A stretch of 64,000 bases of DNA, taken from contig DISB01000016.1 in the NCBI GenBank assembly GCA_002421685.1, positions 252,245 through 316,244 on the forward strand, written 5' to 3'. The notes below the pieces were generated by a model, which saw only the letters and a program-made list of their open reading frames with translations, made no database searches and had not been told where the DNA came from. The translations under genes were made by a program, and so were the position numbers. Source of the DNA: Bacteroidetes bacterium UBA6221. Its GTDB lineage: Bacteria; Bacteroidota; Bacteroidia; Chitinophagales; Chitinophagaceae. Of this stretch, positions 49,146 through 60,100 are shown piece after piece; within the stretch, counting starts at the first letter, position 1, and every line of letters starts with the position of its first letter.

Positions 49146-52100
49146 TTACCTGTTGGCTATGAACTTAACAATGTGCACCCTGCCACCGGCGGTGATACGC
49201 ACCATGTGCAGGCCATTGTGGGCTTTGTCGCCCAGGTCTACACGGGCATTGAGTTCATGGTTGTGCACTTCTACCTGTTCCCTGTGTATCACTGCACCTA
49301 CTGCGTTCACCACTTCCAGCATTACATGCTTATCATCGGTAGCCAGCGTACCTTTCAGTGTAAATGTACCGTTGTTGGGGTTAGGCGCCAGGTTCACATT
49401 GTCAAACAATGCGCCGGTGGCCACTTCTTTCACACCCACGCCTACACTCAATACTACTATATTACTGATAGCAGTGTCAGGCGTGCGACAACTGTCGTTG
49501 GTCTGTATCCAGAGCGAGAAAGTATCACCATCCTGCGGATCGAGGTCGGTATATACAGGACCGGTTGCACCCGGTATGTTCACGCCATTCTTACGCCATT
49601 GATAATTTACATTTGGCGTATTGGCCGAGCTGGTAAACCAGACTATATCGCTGTTGGTAAGCACGGTGCCCGGGTTGGCCGCTATGCCTACTACAGGAGC
49701 GGCTGTCGGGTTCACGGTCATAGTTATTGTATTGGCGCCCGCCACCGCAGGAGCATTGATACAGTTGTCGCTGCTCACAAACTCAATACTGATAACATCC
49801 TGGTGGCCTACTGTATTCATTGTAAACAACGTGCCTGTTACGCCTATCTGGTCAACACCATTCAGCATCCATTGGTACACAGGCGTGTTACCCACGTTTG
49901 TGCCATTGACTGTAAACATTGCCGACTGGTTGTCGCATATAGTATCATTGGGCGATACGGCAATAACTGCAGACGGCGTTACGATATTCATCACTAAAGA
50001 ATTACTTATAGCACTATCCGGCGCCGGACAAACAGCGGTAATATCCAACCTGCAAGTGATCACGTCACCTGTTGAAAGACTGCTGGTCATGTATGTTGTG
50101 CTGTTAGCACCCATTATATCTGCACCATTCAACCTCCATTGATATGCCTGGGCTGTTCCGCCGTTCACCGGAACAGCGGTAAAGGTCACCTCGCCGTTCA
50201 CGCAGGATGTCGTACCTGTGTTGGCCGAAATAGTCACAGCCGGTGTGGTAAGCGCGTTCACCGTCATAGTCACCGCGTTGCTGGTATCCATAGTGCGTGT
50301 AAGGCAGGTATGGTTGCTGGTGAGCACACAGGTAACTACGTCGCCCGTTACCAGGCTGTTGCTGGTATAGCCGCTGCTGTTGATGCCCACGTTATTTCCG
50401 TTCACCTTCCACTGGTATGTTGGCGAAGTGCCGCCATTGGTGGCATTGGCCAGGAATACCACATTGGTACCTGCGCAAACGGTGTCATCAGGACTTACCA
50501 CTATTGTAATATCAGGCGTCAGATTAGGTTCTACGGTCATATTGATGACGTTGCTGGTATCCATTGTTTTGGTGAGGCACATCTCGCTGCTGGTAAGTAT
50601 TACTCTTACCGCGTCATTGTTCACCAGTGCCGCGCTTGCATAGGTTGTACTGTTGGTGCCTACGTTGGCGCCATTTATCTGCCATTGATACACTGGCAGG
50701 TCACCTCCGTTTGTCGGCGTGGCTGTAAAGGTCACACTTGTACCATCGCATACCGTGTCATTAGGGCTCACCGCAATGGTGACGTCCGGGGTAATATACG
50801 GTTTCACCTCCATGGTTATCGCGTTGCTGGTATCTGCGGACCTGGTTACACATATCTCGCTGCTGGTGAGGATGCAATCCACCACGTCGTTATCAGCCAG
50901 GGTAGATGTGCTGTATGTACTGCTGTTGCTGCCTACGTTGCTGCCATTTACCCTCCATTGATATACGGGGGCTGTGCCACCGTTGACCGGTGTCGCAGTA
51001 AAGGTCACACTAGTACCTATACAGATAGTATCATTAGGGCTAACCGTAATGGTCACGTCCGGGGTAAGGTTCGGGTTAACCTTCATAGTTATTGTGTTGC
51101 TGGTATCGCCAGGCTTCGTCAGGCAAAGCTCGCTGCTGGTCATTATCACCCGCACCACATCACCATCTACCATGAACGGGCTAGAATATGAAGTGTTGTT
51201 AGTGCCTACGTTCGCCCCGTTTATCTGCCATTGGTATACAGGAGCAGTGCCGCCATTTGTAGGCGTAGCTATAAATGTCACATTAGTACCATCGCAAATA
51301 GTATCGTCGGGCAGTACGATCATCTGCACATCCGGCGTCACTTTGGGCAATACTGTGATAGTAATACTGGCGCTGGTATCTGCAGGCTTGGTGAGGCATT
51401 GCTCGCTGCTGGTCATGATGCAATCCACAATATCGCCGTCGGACAGCGTGGTCACGAAAGTTGTGCTGTTGGTGCCTGCATTCACACCATTCACCCTCCA
51501 TTGATATGTAGGCGATGTGCCGCTGTTGACAGGAGTTGCGGTAAAGGTTGCCATATCGCCATTACAAATCGTATCGTTCGGGCTTACGCTGACAGTAACA
51601 TCGGGCGTAAGTACCGGTTTGATCTTCATTGTAATACTGTTGCTGGTATCCGTATTTTTGGTTACGCAGGTATCGGGGGTAAACAATATACACCTCACCA
51701 CAGCGCCGTTGGGCAACGAGCTGGTAGCGAATACCGTACTATTGGTACCTACATCGCCACCGTTCACCTGCCATTGGTAAACAGGTGCCAGGCCCGCATT
51801 GACCGGTGTAGCGGTAAAAGTCACTACATCGCCGGCACAGGCAGAATCAGAGGGGCTGACAGCTATCGTTACGTCAGGTTCTGATTTCAGTTTTACCCCT
51901 ACGGTTATCTCGTTGCTGGTGTCGGCCGTTTTTGTTACACATGTTATGCTGCTCGACATAATAGTACGCACCACATCTCCGTTGGCCAATGTACTACTAC
52001 TGAACGTGGTGCTGTTTGTTCCAACATTCACATCATTTACCTGCCATTGATACACAGGCGATGCCCCACCGTTTGCAGACGTGGCTGAGAAAGTGATATT

Positions 52101-53582
52101 GGTCCCTTCGCAAATTGTGTCGCTGGGCGCATGGGTAATCACCACTACCGGTGTTACATTGGGTATCACGGTCATGGTTATGCTGCTGCTGGTATCGTCA
52201 GGTTTGGTAAGGCAGGGCCAGCTGCTGGTCATGATCACCCTCAGGGCGTCACCGCTGCTTAAAGTGCTGCTGCTGAAGGTATTGCTGTTAGTGCCTGCAT
52301 TGATGCCGTTCAACTGCCATTGGTAAGAGGGTGGTGTGCCCCCGTTCACAGGCGTAGCTGTAAAAGTGGTCATTGTGCCCGCACATATGGTATCGTTAGG
52401 GCTTACGGCGATGGTTACATCAGGCGTAAGTACCGGGTTTACCCGCATAGAAATAAAGTTGCTGAACACCAGTGACGATGTCTTACACTGTTCGCTGCTG
52501 GCCATGGTACACCATACAGTTGAGTTTACACTCAGGCTAACGGTGAGGTTGGGGCTATTGCCGCCTACTACTGACCCGTTTACCCGCCAAGTGTACACCG
52601 GGGTAGTACCACCATTGGTGGGGGTAGCAGTAAAGGTAACTGATGTACCTGCGCACACAGTATCGTTGGGACTTACGCTGATGGATATAGAAGGCACCAG
52701 GTTGGGGTTGACAGTCATCGTTATCGTCTCGCTGGTATCACGCATTTTAGAAACACATACTTCGCTTGAAGTGAGAATACAAACTACCGCATCGCCATTG
52801 ACCAGCGTATTTGTGCTGTAAGTACTGCTGTTGCCGCCTACCACCACGCCATTTCTGCGCCATTGGTAAGTGGGAGACGAACCGGCGTTGGAAGTAGTTG
52901 CCGTAAACGTGGTAAATGTATTAGCACATATAGTGTCGTTAGGGCTTACCGAAATATTCACAACGGGGGTCAATATGGGGTTCACCTTCATGGTTATGCT
53001 GTTGCTGGTATCGGTTGCCGACGTAACGCATGTTTCGCTGCTGGTGAGTACACAACTTACTACATCGCCATCGGCCAGTGTAGAAGTGATATATTTGGAG
53101 CTGTCACCGCCAACATTCGCCCCGTTGAGTTTCCACTGGAAAGATGGTGTTGATCCTCCGTTGGCAAATGTAGCCGTGAACGTTACTGTCGTTCCTGCAC
53201 ATATAGTATCGTCGGGACTGAGCGAGATAGCAACGATCGGGGTCAACAACGGGTTCACCGTCATAGTTATCGTATCGCTGTTCGCCGTTGTCGGGCTGGC
53301 AGCCGGATCATTGCTCGTCATTACCACCCATACCATGTCGCCGTTGGAAAGGGACGTGGTAGAAAACGTGCTGCTGTTTGCCCCGGCGTTGTTGCCGTTT
53401 ACCTTCCATTGGTAAGCAGGGGTCGTGCCGCCGTTTACCGGCGTAGCGGTAAAGACGACGGTATCACCGGCGCAAATAACTGATCCTTTGCTGGATACTA
53501 TGCTGACAGTAGGCACAACCGCCAGTGCAGCCAAAGGCAATCCGACAAAACTAACGAGCATAATAAGTAAAAACTTCCTCAT
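49146..53582 (-). CDS. Giant secreted protein with 15 Ig-like repeats and type IX sorting domain
   Basis: A 1478-residue protein from ATG 53582 (MRKFLLIMLVSFVGLPLAALA, a signal peptide). It has about 15 tandem repeats of roughly 92 residues. Each has TICAGT-type Cys, VTFTATPVNGG, a YQW-x-x-NG core and a C-xx-SS-x-x-C turn; the Cys pair probably forms a disulfide in each Ig-like fold. The end (VNLAPNPNNGTFTLKG ... LHMVRITAGGRVHIVKF) is a T9SS type A sorting domain. It should be a surface-exposed or released filament or adhesin. The 270-bp DNA repeats make it prone to copy-number change. Confidence 0.9.
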   Translation of the reverse strand: MRKFLLIMLVSFVGLPLAALAVVPTVSIVSSKGSVICAGDTVVFTATPVNGGTTPAYQWKVNGNNAGANSSTFSTTSLSNGDMVWVVMTSNDPAASPTTANSDTITMTVNPLLTPIVAISLSPDDTICAGTTVTFTATFANGGSTPSFQWKLNGANVGGDSSKYITSTLADGDVVSCVLTSSETCVTSATDTSNSITMKVNPILTPVVNISVSPNDTICANTFTTFTATTSNAGSSPTYQWRRNGVVVGGNSSTYSTNTLVNGDAVVCILTSSEVCVSKMRDTSETITMTVNPNLVPSISISVSPNDTVCAGTSVTFTATPTNGGTTPVYTWRVNGSVVGGNSPNLTVSLSVNSTVWCTMASSEQCKTSSLVFSNFISMRVNPVLTPDVTIAVSPNDTICAGTMTTFTATPVNGGTPPSYQWQLNGINAGTNSNTFSSSTLSSGDALRVIMTSSWPCLTKPDDTSSSITMTVIPNVTPVVVITHAPSDTICEGTNITFSATSANGGASPVYQWQVNDVNVGTNSTTFSSSTLANGDVVRTIMSSSITCVTKTADTSNEITVGVKLKSEPDVTIAVSPSDSACAGDVVTFTATPVNAGLAPVYQWQVNGGDVGTNSTVFATSSLPNGAVVRCILFTPDTCVTKNTDTSNSITMKIKPVLTPDVTVSVSPNDTICNGDMATFTATPVNSGTSPTYQWRVNGVNAGTNSTTFVTTLSDGDIVDCIMTSSEQCLTKPADTSASITITVLPKVTPDVQMIVLPDDTICDGTNVTFIATPTNGGTAPVYQWQINGANVGTNNTSYSSPFMVDGDVVRVIMTSSELCLTKPGDTSNTITMKVNPNLTPDVTITVSPNDTICIGTSVTFTATPVNGGTAPVYQWRVNGSNVGSNSSTYSTSTLADNDVVDCILTSSEICVTRSADTSNAITMEVKPYITPDVTIAVSPNDTVCDGTSVTFTATPTNGGDLPVYQWQINGANVGTNSTTYASAALVNNDAVRVILTSSEMCLTKTMDTSNVINMTVEPNLTPDITIVVSPDDTVCAGTNVVFLANATNGGTSPTYQWKVNGNNVGINSSGYTSNSLVTGDVVTCVLTSNHTCLTRTMDTSNAVTMTVNALTTPAVTISANTGTTSCVNGEVTFTAVPVNGGTAQAYQWRLNGADIMGANSTTYMTSSLSTGDVITCRLDITAVCPAPDSAISNSLVMNIVTPSAVIAVSPNDTICDNQSAMFTVNGTNVGNTPVYQWMLNGVDQIGVTGTLFTMNTVGHQDVISIEFVSSDNCINAPAVAGANTITMTVNPTAAPVVGIAANPGTVLTNSDIVWFTSSANTPNVNYQWRKNGVNIPGATGPVYTDLDPQDGDTFSLWIQTNDSCRTPDTAISNIVVLSVGVGVKEVATGALFDNVNLAPNPNNGTFTLKGTLATDDKHVMLEVVNAVGAVIHREQVEVHNHELNARVDLGDKAHNGLHMVRITAGGRVHIVKFIANR

Positions 53583-53880
53583 AAAAATTGTATTAGCACA
53601 ATGTATTTTTTTATCCATGAGAACGGCATAACGTCCTATTACCTGCAGGCATACCCTATATCAGAACACCCGTTTTATTAAATTCTGTCCGGCAATTTAA
53701 AACAGGTTATAAAAATAGTGTTTTAACATTCCTTTTACAAGGCTTTTTGCGACAGCTATCTATTTATTATTTAATGGATTAAATACACACATATTCATGA
53801 CAAAAATATACTTGACGGTGTGGATACAAATTGACGCTGAATTTCCACCCTTACGTTATTAATCATTTATTTTTACGCCC

Positions 53881-54732
53881 ATGATATACCATGTTGTAGT
53901 AGGAGATATGGCGGCACAGCCATTGCTTGAGGCCATCGGTACAGAGCCCTCAATGGAAGGGGAAGTATTGGTTCTCAGGGACATATTACATGTAGGACCC
54001 ATAAAAAAAGCACAGGGCCAGTCCTTCAGCCAGTTGCGGACGGAATTCTGGAAAGAGGTGATCAATGACGAGAAGCAGGAAATAGAGGTAAACGACCTGG
54101 AGCACCTGCTGGAGGTAACTACTAAACTGAACAACAACCCGGATGACGTGGTGTGGCTGTGGATGGCACCGTGGCCGGCGGATGTATGCGCCTACTACTG
54201 GATGCTGAACTATATGAGCAAACACCTGGACCGTTTTTACGTCCTGAACCTGGGAGGGTTGCCCTTCCTGGACGGGGAAGGCAAGGTGTATTATCCTAAG
54301 AACATCAGCGAGATACTGCCAAAAGAGCTCATAAAGGCCAGGCGACTGGCGCGACCGGTAACCCCAGCGGAACTGGAAGTAGATGGAGAAGAGTGGCTGA
54401 ATATGATAGCGGAAAACGCCGGTATGCGGTTGCTGGAAGGCGGTAAGAAGTTGTACACACGAGACGAAAGTTACTTCGACGAGAAACTGATTAGTTTCTG
54501 TTCGCACCAATTTCAGAAAGCGCACCGCATCGTCAACCAGGCGATAGGCAAACTGAACGTGCCTACCGGGGACGTGTATTTAGGATGGCGCATACGTAAG
54601 TTGGTGCAGAATGAAACACTGGTGACAGACGGCGACATCAATAAGTCATTGCGCGATTTCAGCGTAAAACTGCCCGGCGGAACAGCAACGGAAGAAGTAG
54701 CGGCCGAACCTACTGAAACCCAAGAGGCATGA
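53881..54732 (+). CDS. DUF1835 domain protein
   Basis: A 283-residue soluble protein. The N-terminus MIYHVVVGDMAAQPLLEAIG and VLVLRDILHVGPIKKAQG are the DUF1835 pattern. The C-terminus (DEKLISFCSHQFQKAHRIVNQAIGKLN ... VYLGWRIRKLVQ) matches the associated DUF3658-like helical domain. The function of this family is not established. Its last codons overlap the next start (ATGA), so it is translationally coupled to the cupin gene. Confidence 0.85.
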   Translation: MIYHVVVGDMAAQPLLEAIGTEPSMEGEVLVLRDILHVGPIKKAQGQSFSQLRTEFWKEVINDEKQEIEVNDLEHLLEVTTKLNNNPDDVVWLWMAPWPADVCAYYWMLNYMSKHLDRFYVLNLGGLPFLDGEGKVYYPKNISEILPKELIKARRLARPVTPAELEVDGEEWLNMIAENAGMRLLEGGKKLYTRDESYFDEKLISFCSHQFQKAHRIVNQAIGKLNVPTGDVYLGWRIRKLVQNETLVTDGDINKSLRDFSVKLPGGTATEEVAAEPTETQEA

Positions 54733-55094
54733 TAAAAGTAACGCCCATAATACCCGCAGGTACAGACGAGCGCGGTTATACCGCAGAATTCAGGCAGGAA
54801 CGGACCGGGACGCACCTGATAGTATTTCGTAAAGCCGGTACGGTAAGCGGCAGACACTACCACAAAGGGCTGTCGGCAACGAAAAACCCGGAAATACTGA
54901 TACTGCTGAACGGCACCTGCACTTTCAACTGGAAACATATTGACGATACCGATATGCAGACAGCACAATATACCGGGCCCGTCCACTTCGAGATACCGCC
55001 ATATGTCTGGCATGAGCTGATACCTGATACTGACTGCACCTTTATGGAACAAAACTCCATTGCAGAACACGCCGCGGATACATTCCGCCTGTAA
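54729..55094 (+). CDS. Cupin-like protein
   Basis: A 121-residue protein with a cupin-like beta pattern: GTHLIVFRKAGTVSGRHYHKGLSATKNPEILILLNG holds a G-x5-H-x-H motif and PYVWHELIPDTDCTFMEQNS the second strand. His residues could bind a metal. It resembles the WxcM-like or RmlC-like sugar-nucleotide branch, but too few landmarks are present to name an activity. The start overlaps the stop of the DUF1835 gene by 4 bp. Confidence 0.72.
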   Translation: MIKVTPIIPAGTDERGYTAEFRQERTGTHLIVFRKAGTVSGRHYHKGLSATKNPEILILLNGTCTFNWKHIDDTDMQTAQYTGPVHFEIPPYVWHELIPDTDCTFMEQNSIAEHAADTFRL

Positions 55095-55124
55095 AAGCAA
55101 GGGGCAAACATTATTTTTGCAGTT

Positions 55125-55799
55125 ATGGCATTCGAGATTCCGCTGGCAGAACAGAAAATAAAACCCCACCAGGTAACGGCTTTGCATCTTATGATGGGTT
55201 TTGCATTGGTGGCTACGGGAGCATTCATTATTTCCGTGTTCTTCGCGATGATGCTGATGCCGTTCAGTTGGGAGCCTGTGGCTAAGGGTAGCGAAATCAA
55301 TGTTCATTCAATACTGCTGCCCGAATACGTAATGGTAGGCGCAGGGCTTGCAATACTTTTCCTTTCTTTTTTCAGGAACAAGTGGCTGTTAAGACCGCGT
55401 AACAATAAAGCTTTGCGAAGAGTGGAGCTTGGTTTCTGCGTTACATTAACGGTTTACTCCGGGTTGACGGGCGCATTCGTCATAACGGCCATATTTGGTA
55501 TACTGGCGGCGGCTATTATCTATTCCTTTTCTGCGGAAAACGCCGGCGGACAGCAGCCGGTGGTAACAGTAGATGACAATGGAATTAAGCTCCCGTTAAC
55601 AGCAAAACGCAGGAATATAAACTGGGCGGAAACAGAAAAAATATTACTGCGCCACGGTACGCTAACCATTAATTGTATTGACAACCGCCTGTACCAATGG
55701 ATAACCACCGTAAATAACATTGATGCAAAGGCTTTTGAAGATTATTGCAACGAACGGATAGAAGCGGCAAAAGAACAAAGGAAAAATTACGATTGGTAG
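55125..55799 (+). CDS. Inner-membrane protein with cytoplasmic PH-like domain
   Basis: A 224-residue protein with membrane segments at about 22-46, 65-83 and 103-133 (LGFCVTLTVYSGLTGAFVITAIFGILAAAIIYSF). A soluble tail follows (VVTVDDNGIKLPLTAKRRNINWAETEKILLRHGTLTINCI) whose pattern resembles the PH-like domains of YcxB-type proteins. It lies 30 bp after the cupin gene. No function is known to me. Confidence 0.72.
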   Translation: MAFEIPLAEQKIKPHQVTALHLMMGFALVATGAFIISVFFAMMLMPFSWEPVAKGSEINVHSILLPEYVMVGAGLAILFLSFFRNKWLLRPRNNKALRRVELGFCVTLTVYSGLTGAFVITAIFGILAAAIIYSFSAENAGGQQPVVTVDDNGIKLPLTAKRRNINWAETEKILLRHGTLTINCIDNRLYQWITTVNNIDAKAFEDYCNERIEAAKEQRKNYDW

Positions 55800-55857
55800 A
55801 TACCATTAGTCGTAAATGGTAAGTCAAAAGTTATAAGTCTGCGAGAGACAGATATAG

Positions 55858-57153
55858 TTACTTCACCAAAGCGCCTTCCAACTCCAGCACACGGGTTTCG
55901 TTCACTTTCAGGTTGTATATAGCTGTATAGTAACGCACCAATGCCTGCACATAACTGTTCTCCGCCTCGCGGGTTTCCAGCGTAGTAGCGATACCGGCTT
56001 TGAAGCGCTCTTTCTGGATAAATACATTCTCTTTTGCAGCCTCGATACTTCTTCTTTCCAGGTCATAAGCGCCCACCGATACCTGGTAGTCCCTCCACGC
56101 TGTGCGGTATTGCCTGCTTATTTCCGTACCCTGCCGCTCGTAAAGCAATTGGTCGCGCACTGCCTGCAACGAAGCTATCTTAGCCTCGCGCCTTACATTA
56201 CCTCCGCGGAACAGGGGCATATTCAATGTTAATCCTGCACTGGGGCCATAGCTCTGGCTGAATGCAATAAAGCCGGACTGGCTTTGGGTATTATTATAGG
56301 CATAAGCGCCGTTCAGTGCAATGACCGGGAAATAATTTGCCTTGGCCATCCTGGCATTCAGTTGCGATGCTTCAGCGTTATACCTTGCAATACTGAGTGA
56401 CGGGTTAATGTTTTCCAGCAATTCCGCATGTTCAGGCAGAAGGCTTGTGTCAATAGCCAGGGAATCCTGCACTGTATATATATAGTCGGCATCTCCGCCC
56501 ATGAGCATATTGAGCGTAGCAAATGACGCATTGAGTGCGGCGAGCTGGCGCATCGAGTCTGACTGGCGACTGTTATAGTCTACCTGTGCCTGCAGGTAAT
56601 CTACCTTGGCAGATGTCCCAGTTTTATATTTCAACAGGGAGAGCTCCATGCGTGTCCTTGCCAGTACAAGGCCTGTGTCTATTGCAATACCCTGTTGCCT
56701 TTGCCATACTACCTGGGCGTAGGCCTGTATTGTCTGCGATACTACCGACTGTACCCTTTCCTTCAACTGCGCCTCGCCTGCCAGTTCCAGTACATTCAGT
56801 TGTTTTTTCAGCAGGAACATCCGCCCCCCGTCAAACAGGGTCCAGTTGAGGTTAACCGAGCCGTTATATCCAAACGAAGGAGCGTTACTAACTTGTTGTA
56901 CGCGGCCATCAATAAACTCATTGCGTACATTTTGCGATGCTGTATTCAGTCCACCCCGCAGGTCAAGATTAGGCAACATACCTGCGTTACCTGCAGTATT
57001 ATTTACTTCTGCCTGTTTCGCATCGGTGCGTGCTATCCTGATGTCAAAGTTGTGCTGCAAGGCACGTTCTATAGCCATATCCAGCGTCAGCAACTCCTGT
57101 GCGTAAGCAAAAGAATGCAGCATTGCTATTAATATGGCTATACGTTTCATCAT
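55858..57153 (-). CDS. TolC-family outer-membrane channel
   Basis: A 431-residue protein with signal peptide (ILIAMLHSFAYA) followed by LLTLDMAIERALQHNFDIRIART and a second repeat SLSIARYNAEASQLNARMAKANYFPVIALNGAYAY, the double-repeat helical barrel of TolC/OMF proteins. It lies 3 bp after the RND pump gene, so they are one operon. It provides the outer-membrane exit. Confidence 0.93.
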   Translation of the reverse strand: MMKRIAILIAMLHSFAYAQELLTLDMAIERALQHNFDIRIARTDAKQAEVNNTAGNAGMLPNLDLRGGLNTASQNVRNEFIDGRVQQVSNAPSFGYNGSVNLNWTLFDGGRMFLLKKQLNVLELAGEAQLKERVQSVVSQTIQAYAQVVWQRQQGIAIDTGLVLARTRMELSLLKYKTGTSAKVDYLQAQVDYNSRQSDSMRQLAALNASFATLNMLMGGDADYIYTVQDSLAIDTSLLPEHAELLENINPSLSIARYNAEASQLNARMAKANYFPVIALNGAYAYNNTQSQSGFIAFSQSYGPSAGLTLNMPLFRGGNVRREAKIASLQAVRDQLLYERQGTEISRQYRTAWRDYQVSVGAYDLERRSIEAAKENVFIQKERFKAGIATTLETREAENSYVQALVRYYTAIYNLKVNETRVLELEGALVK

Positions 57154-57156
57154 AGT

Positions 57157-60100
57157 TTATTCGTCCAGTTTTGTTATGGCCGAGGATGTAGCCGCCTTCC
57201 TGCGCGAGAGGAATGTGTACATTACCGGCACAATGAACAATGACAAAATTAGGGAGAAAAGTATACCCCCTACAATAACGATACCTAACGGAATGCGGCT
57301 TGTAGATGCAGCGCCCAGTGATAATGCCAGGGGCAAAGCGCCAAACATCATGGCGAAGCTGGTCATAAGTATGGGGCGCAGGCGCATACCGGCCGCATCT
57401 ATGGCAGCGCGCGTTTTGGTGGCGCCACGTTCGCGCAGTCGGTTGGCATATTCCACTATCAGGATACCATTCTTCGTTACCAGGCCTATGAGCATGATCA
57501 TGCCTATCTGCGAAAAAATGTTCAGCGTGTGGCCGAATAACCACAGGGATAATAATGCACCCGCGATAGCCAAAGGCACGGTAAGCATGATAATAAAGGG
57601 GTCAATAAAGCTTTCGAACTGCGCCGCCAGTACCAGGTAGATGAGTATAAGAGCAAGGATGAATGCAAACGCCGTGTTCGACGAGCTCTCTACAAAATCT
57701 TTTGAAGAACCACCCAGCGATGTATCAAAACTATCATCAATCACTCCTTCCTTCTTCAGTTTTTCATATATCCTGTCCATTTCCTCCAGGCCGTCGCCTA
57801 TGGTATTGCCGGGAGTAAGGCCTGCGGAAATAGTGGCAGACTTATACCTGTTGTAATGATATACCTGTGCGGGGCTGGTGGTTTCTTCTATCTGCACAAG
57901 GTTATCTATAGACACCATTTCGCCTGTATTGCTGCTTACATAAAACTGCTTCAGGTCAACAGGGGCCTCGCGGTTGGGCCTGGACACCTGGGCCAGTACC
58001 TGGTATTGCTTACCATTTTTGGTAAAGTACCCCACCCGCCTGTTGCTCAATGCAAACTGCAGGGTCTGGGCTACATCTTCTATGGCCACACCCATCGACG
58101 AGGCCTTCTCCCTGTTAATGGAAACACTCAGTTCGGGTTTGTTGAATTTCAGGTCTGCATCCACCCCCTGGAATATAGGGCTGGCATTAGCCTCGTCCAG
58201 GAAGCGTGGCAATGCCTGCGAAAGTTTATCGAAGTTGATATTCTGCAGAATATACACAATCGGGTAGTTGCTGCCACCACGTTGCACCGAAATGGTTTGC
58301 TCCTGTATAGCAAAAGCTTTCCCGAAGGTGAATTGCCTCAGGCCGCTGTTAACCGATTGTACTATCTCATCCTGGCTGCGCTCCCGCTCCGAAGCATCCG
58401 CCAGCTTAACGTTACCAAACCCGGTGTTCACCGCGCCCGACCCTGTAAAACCAGGGGCCGTTACCGACAATATCACTTCTTTTTCGGGCACACTGTCTAT
58501 GAGCATGTCCACGATATTGGTCATATAGGCATCCATGGCATCGTAAGAGGTGCCTTCCGGTGCGGAAACCGCCAGGCGAAACCGATTCTTATCCTCCATG
58601 GGCGCCAGCTCGCTCTGGATGGTGGTGCCTATCAGGATGATCAGCCCAAACGACAACAGGATACCGGCCGTTGCCGTCCATTTATGCTTCATCACCCATT
58701 CCAGCGCACGGGTATATCCATTTTCCATGCCGGCAAAGAACGGCTCGGACTTCACATAAAAGCGTGAAGGTTTATGTACCTTTTTTGTGAGGAAGACGTT
58801 GAGCACCGGGGTCAGCGTCAGCGATACAAATGCGGATATAAGCACTGCACCGGCAACTACAACACCAAATTCGGTAAACAGCTTGCCGGTAAACCCTTGC
58901 AGGAATACGATGGGCAGGAATACAATGGCCAGCGTAATGGAAGTAGCTATGATGGCAAAATATATCTCCTCGCTGCCTTCCCGGGCGGCGCGCATTTTGT
59001 CCATGCCTTTCTCCAGCTTCTTATATATGTTTTCCGTTACTACTATACCATCATCCACCACCAGGCCGGTAGCAAGTACTATGGCCAGCAGGGTGAGTAT
59101 ATTGATGGAAAAGCCCATTATGTACATGATGAAGAACGCGCCTATCAGGCTCACTGGAATGTCCAGCAACGGACGCAATGCTATCAGCCAGTCGCGAAAG
59201 AACAGGTAGATGATCAACACCACCAGTGCAATAGCAATAAACAGCGTTTCCTCCACTTCTTTGATGGATTTTTTGATGTATTGCGTATTATCCAGGGCTA
59301 TGTCCAGCGTTATATCTTCAGGCACTTCGCTCTTCAGTTCTTCATAACGCTTGTAAAATTCTTCGGCTATAGCCACATAGTTGGAGCCGGGCTGTGGTGT
59401 AACGGCCAATGCGATCATCGGCGTATTACTTTCTTTCAGTATGGTTTCTTCATTTTCAGGCCCCAACGCCGCTTCACCTATCATCCCGAAACGGATATCG
59501 GTGCCGTCAACGTTTTTAATAATCATGTTATTAAAATCCTCTTCGGTATACAACCTGCCGAAGGTGCGCACTGATAATTCCGTCTGGCTGCCACTTAATT
59601 TACCGGAAGGAAGTTCAACATTTTGCCTGTTCAATGCCTGTTGTACATCCGGGAAAGTAATGCCGTACCCGGCCATCCTGAGCGGATCTAACCAAAGGCG
59701 CATGGAATAACGCTTCTCGCCCCATATACGAATGTTACTTACACCCGGTATGGTCTGCAACCTTTCCAGCAACACGTTTTCTCCATATTCGGTTAATTGC
59801 AACTGGTTCCTGGTGGTGCTCTCCACCGTCATAGACAGGATAGTCCCTGCACTGGCGTCAGCCTTTGAGACCACCGGCGGTGCGTCGATATCCTGGGGCA
59901 GGTTGCGCACCGCCTGGGATACCTTATCCCGCACGTCGTTGGCAGCGGCTTCCAGGTCTACACCCAGGTCGAACTCTACAGTGATGCTGCTGCTGCCCAG
60001 TGCGCTGGTAGAAGATATGCTCTTAATGCCTGCTATGCCGTTGATAGATTTTTCGAGCGGTTCCGTTATCTGAGACTCTACTATATCAGGGTTGGCGCCC

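Noticed and set aside
49146..53582. Long plus-strand reading frames inside the Ig-repeat gene
   Set aside because: They are mirror frames of a repetitive coding sequence; the minus-strand frame has a signal peptide, full repeats and a sorting domain.
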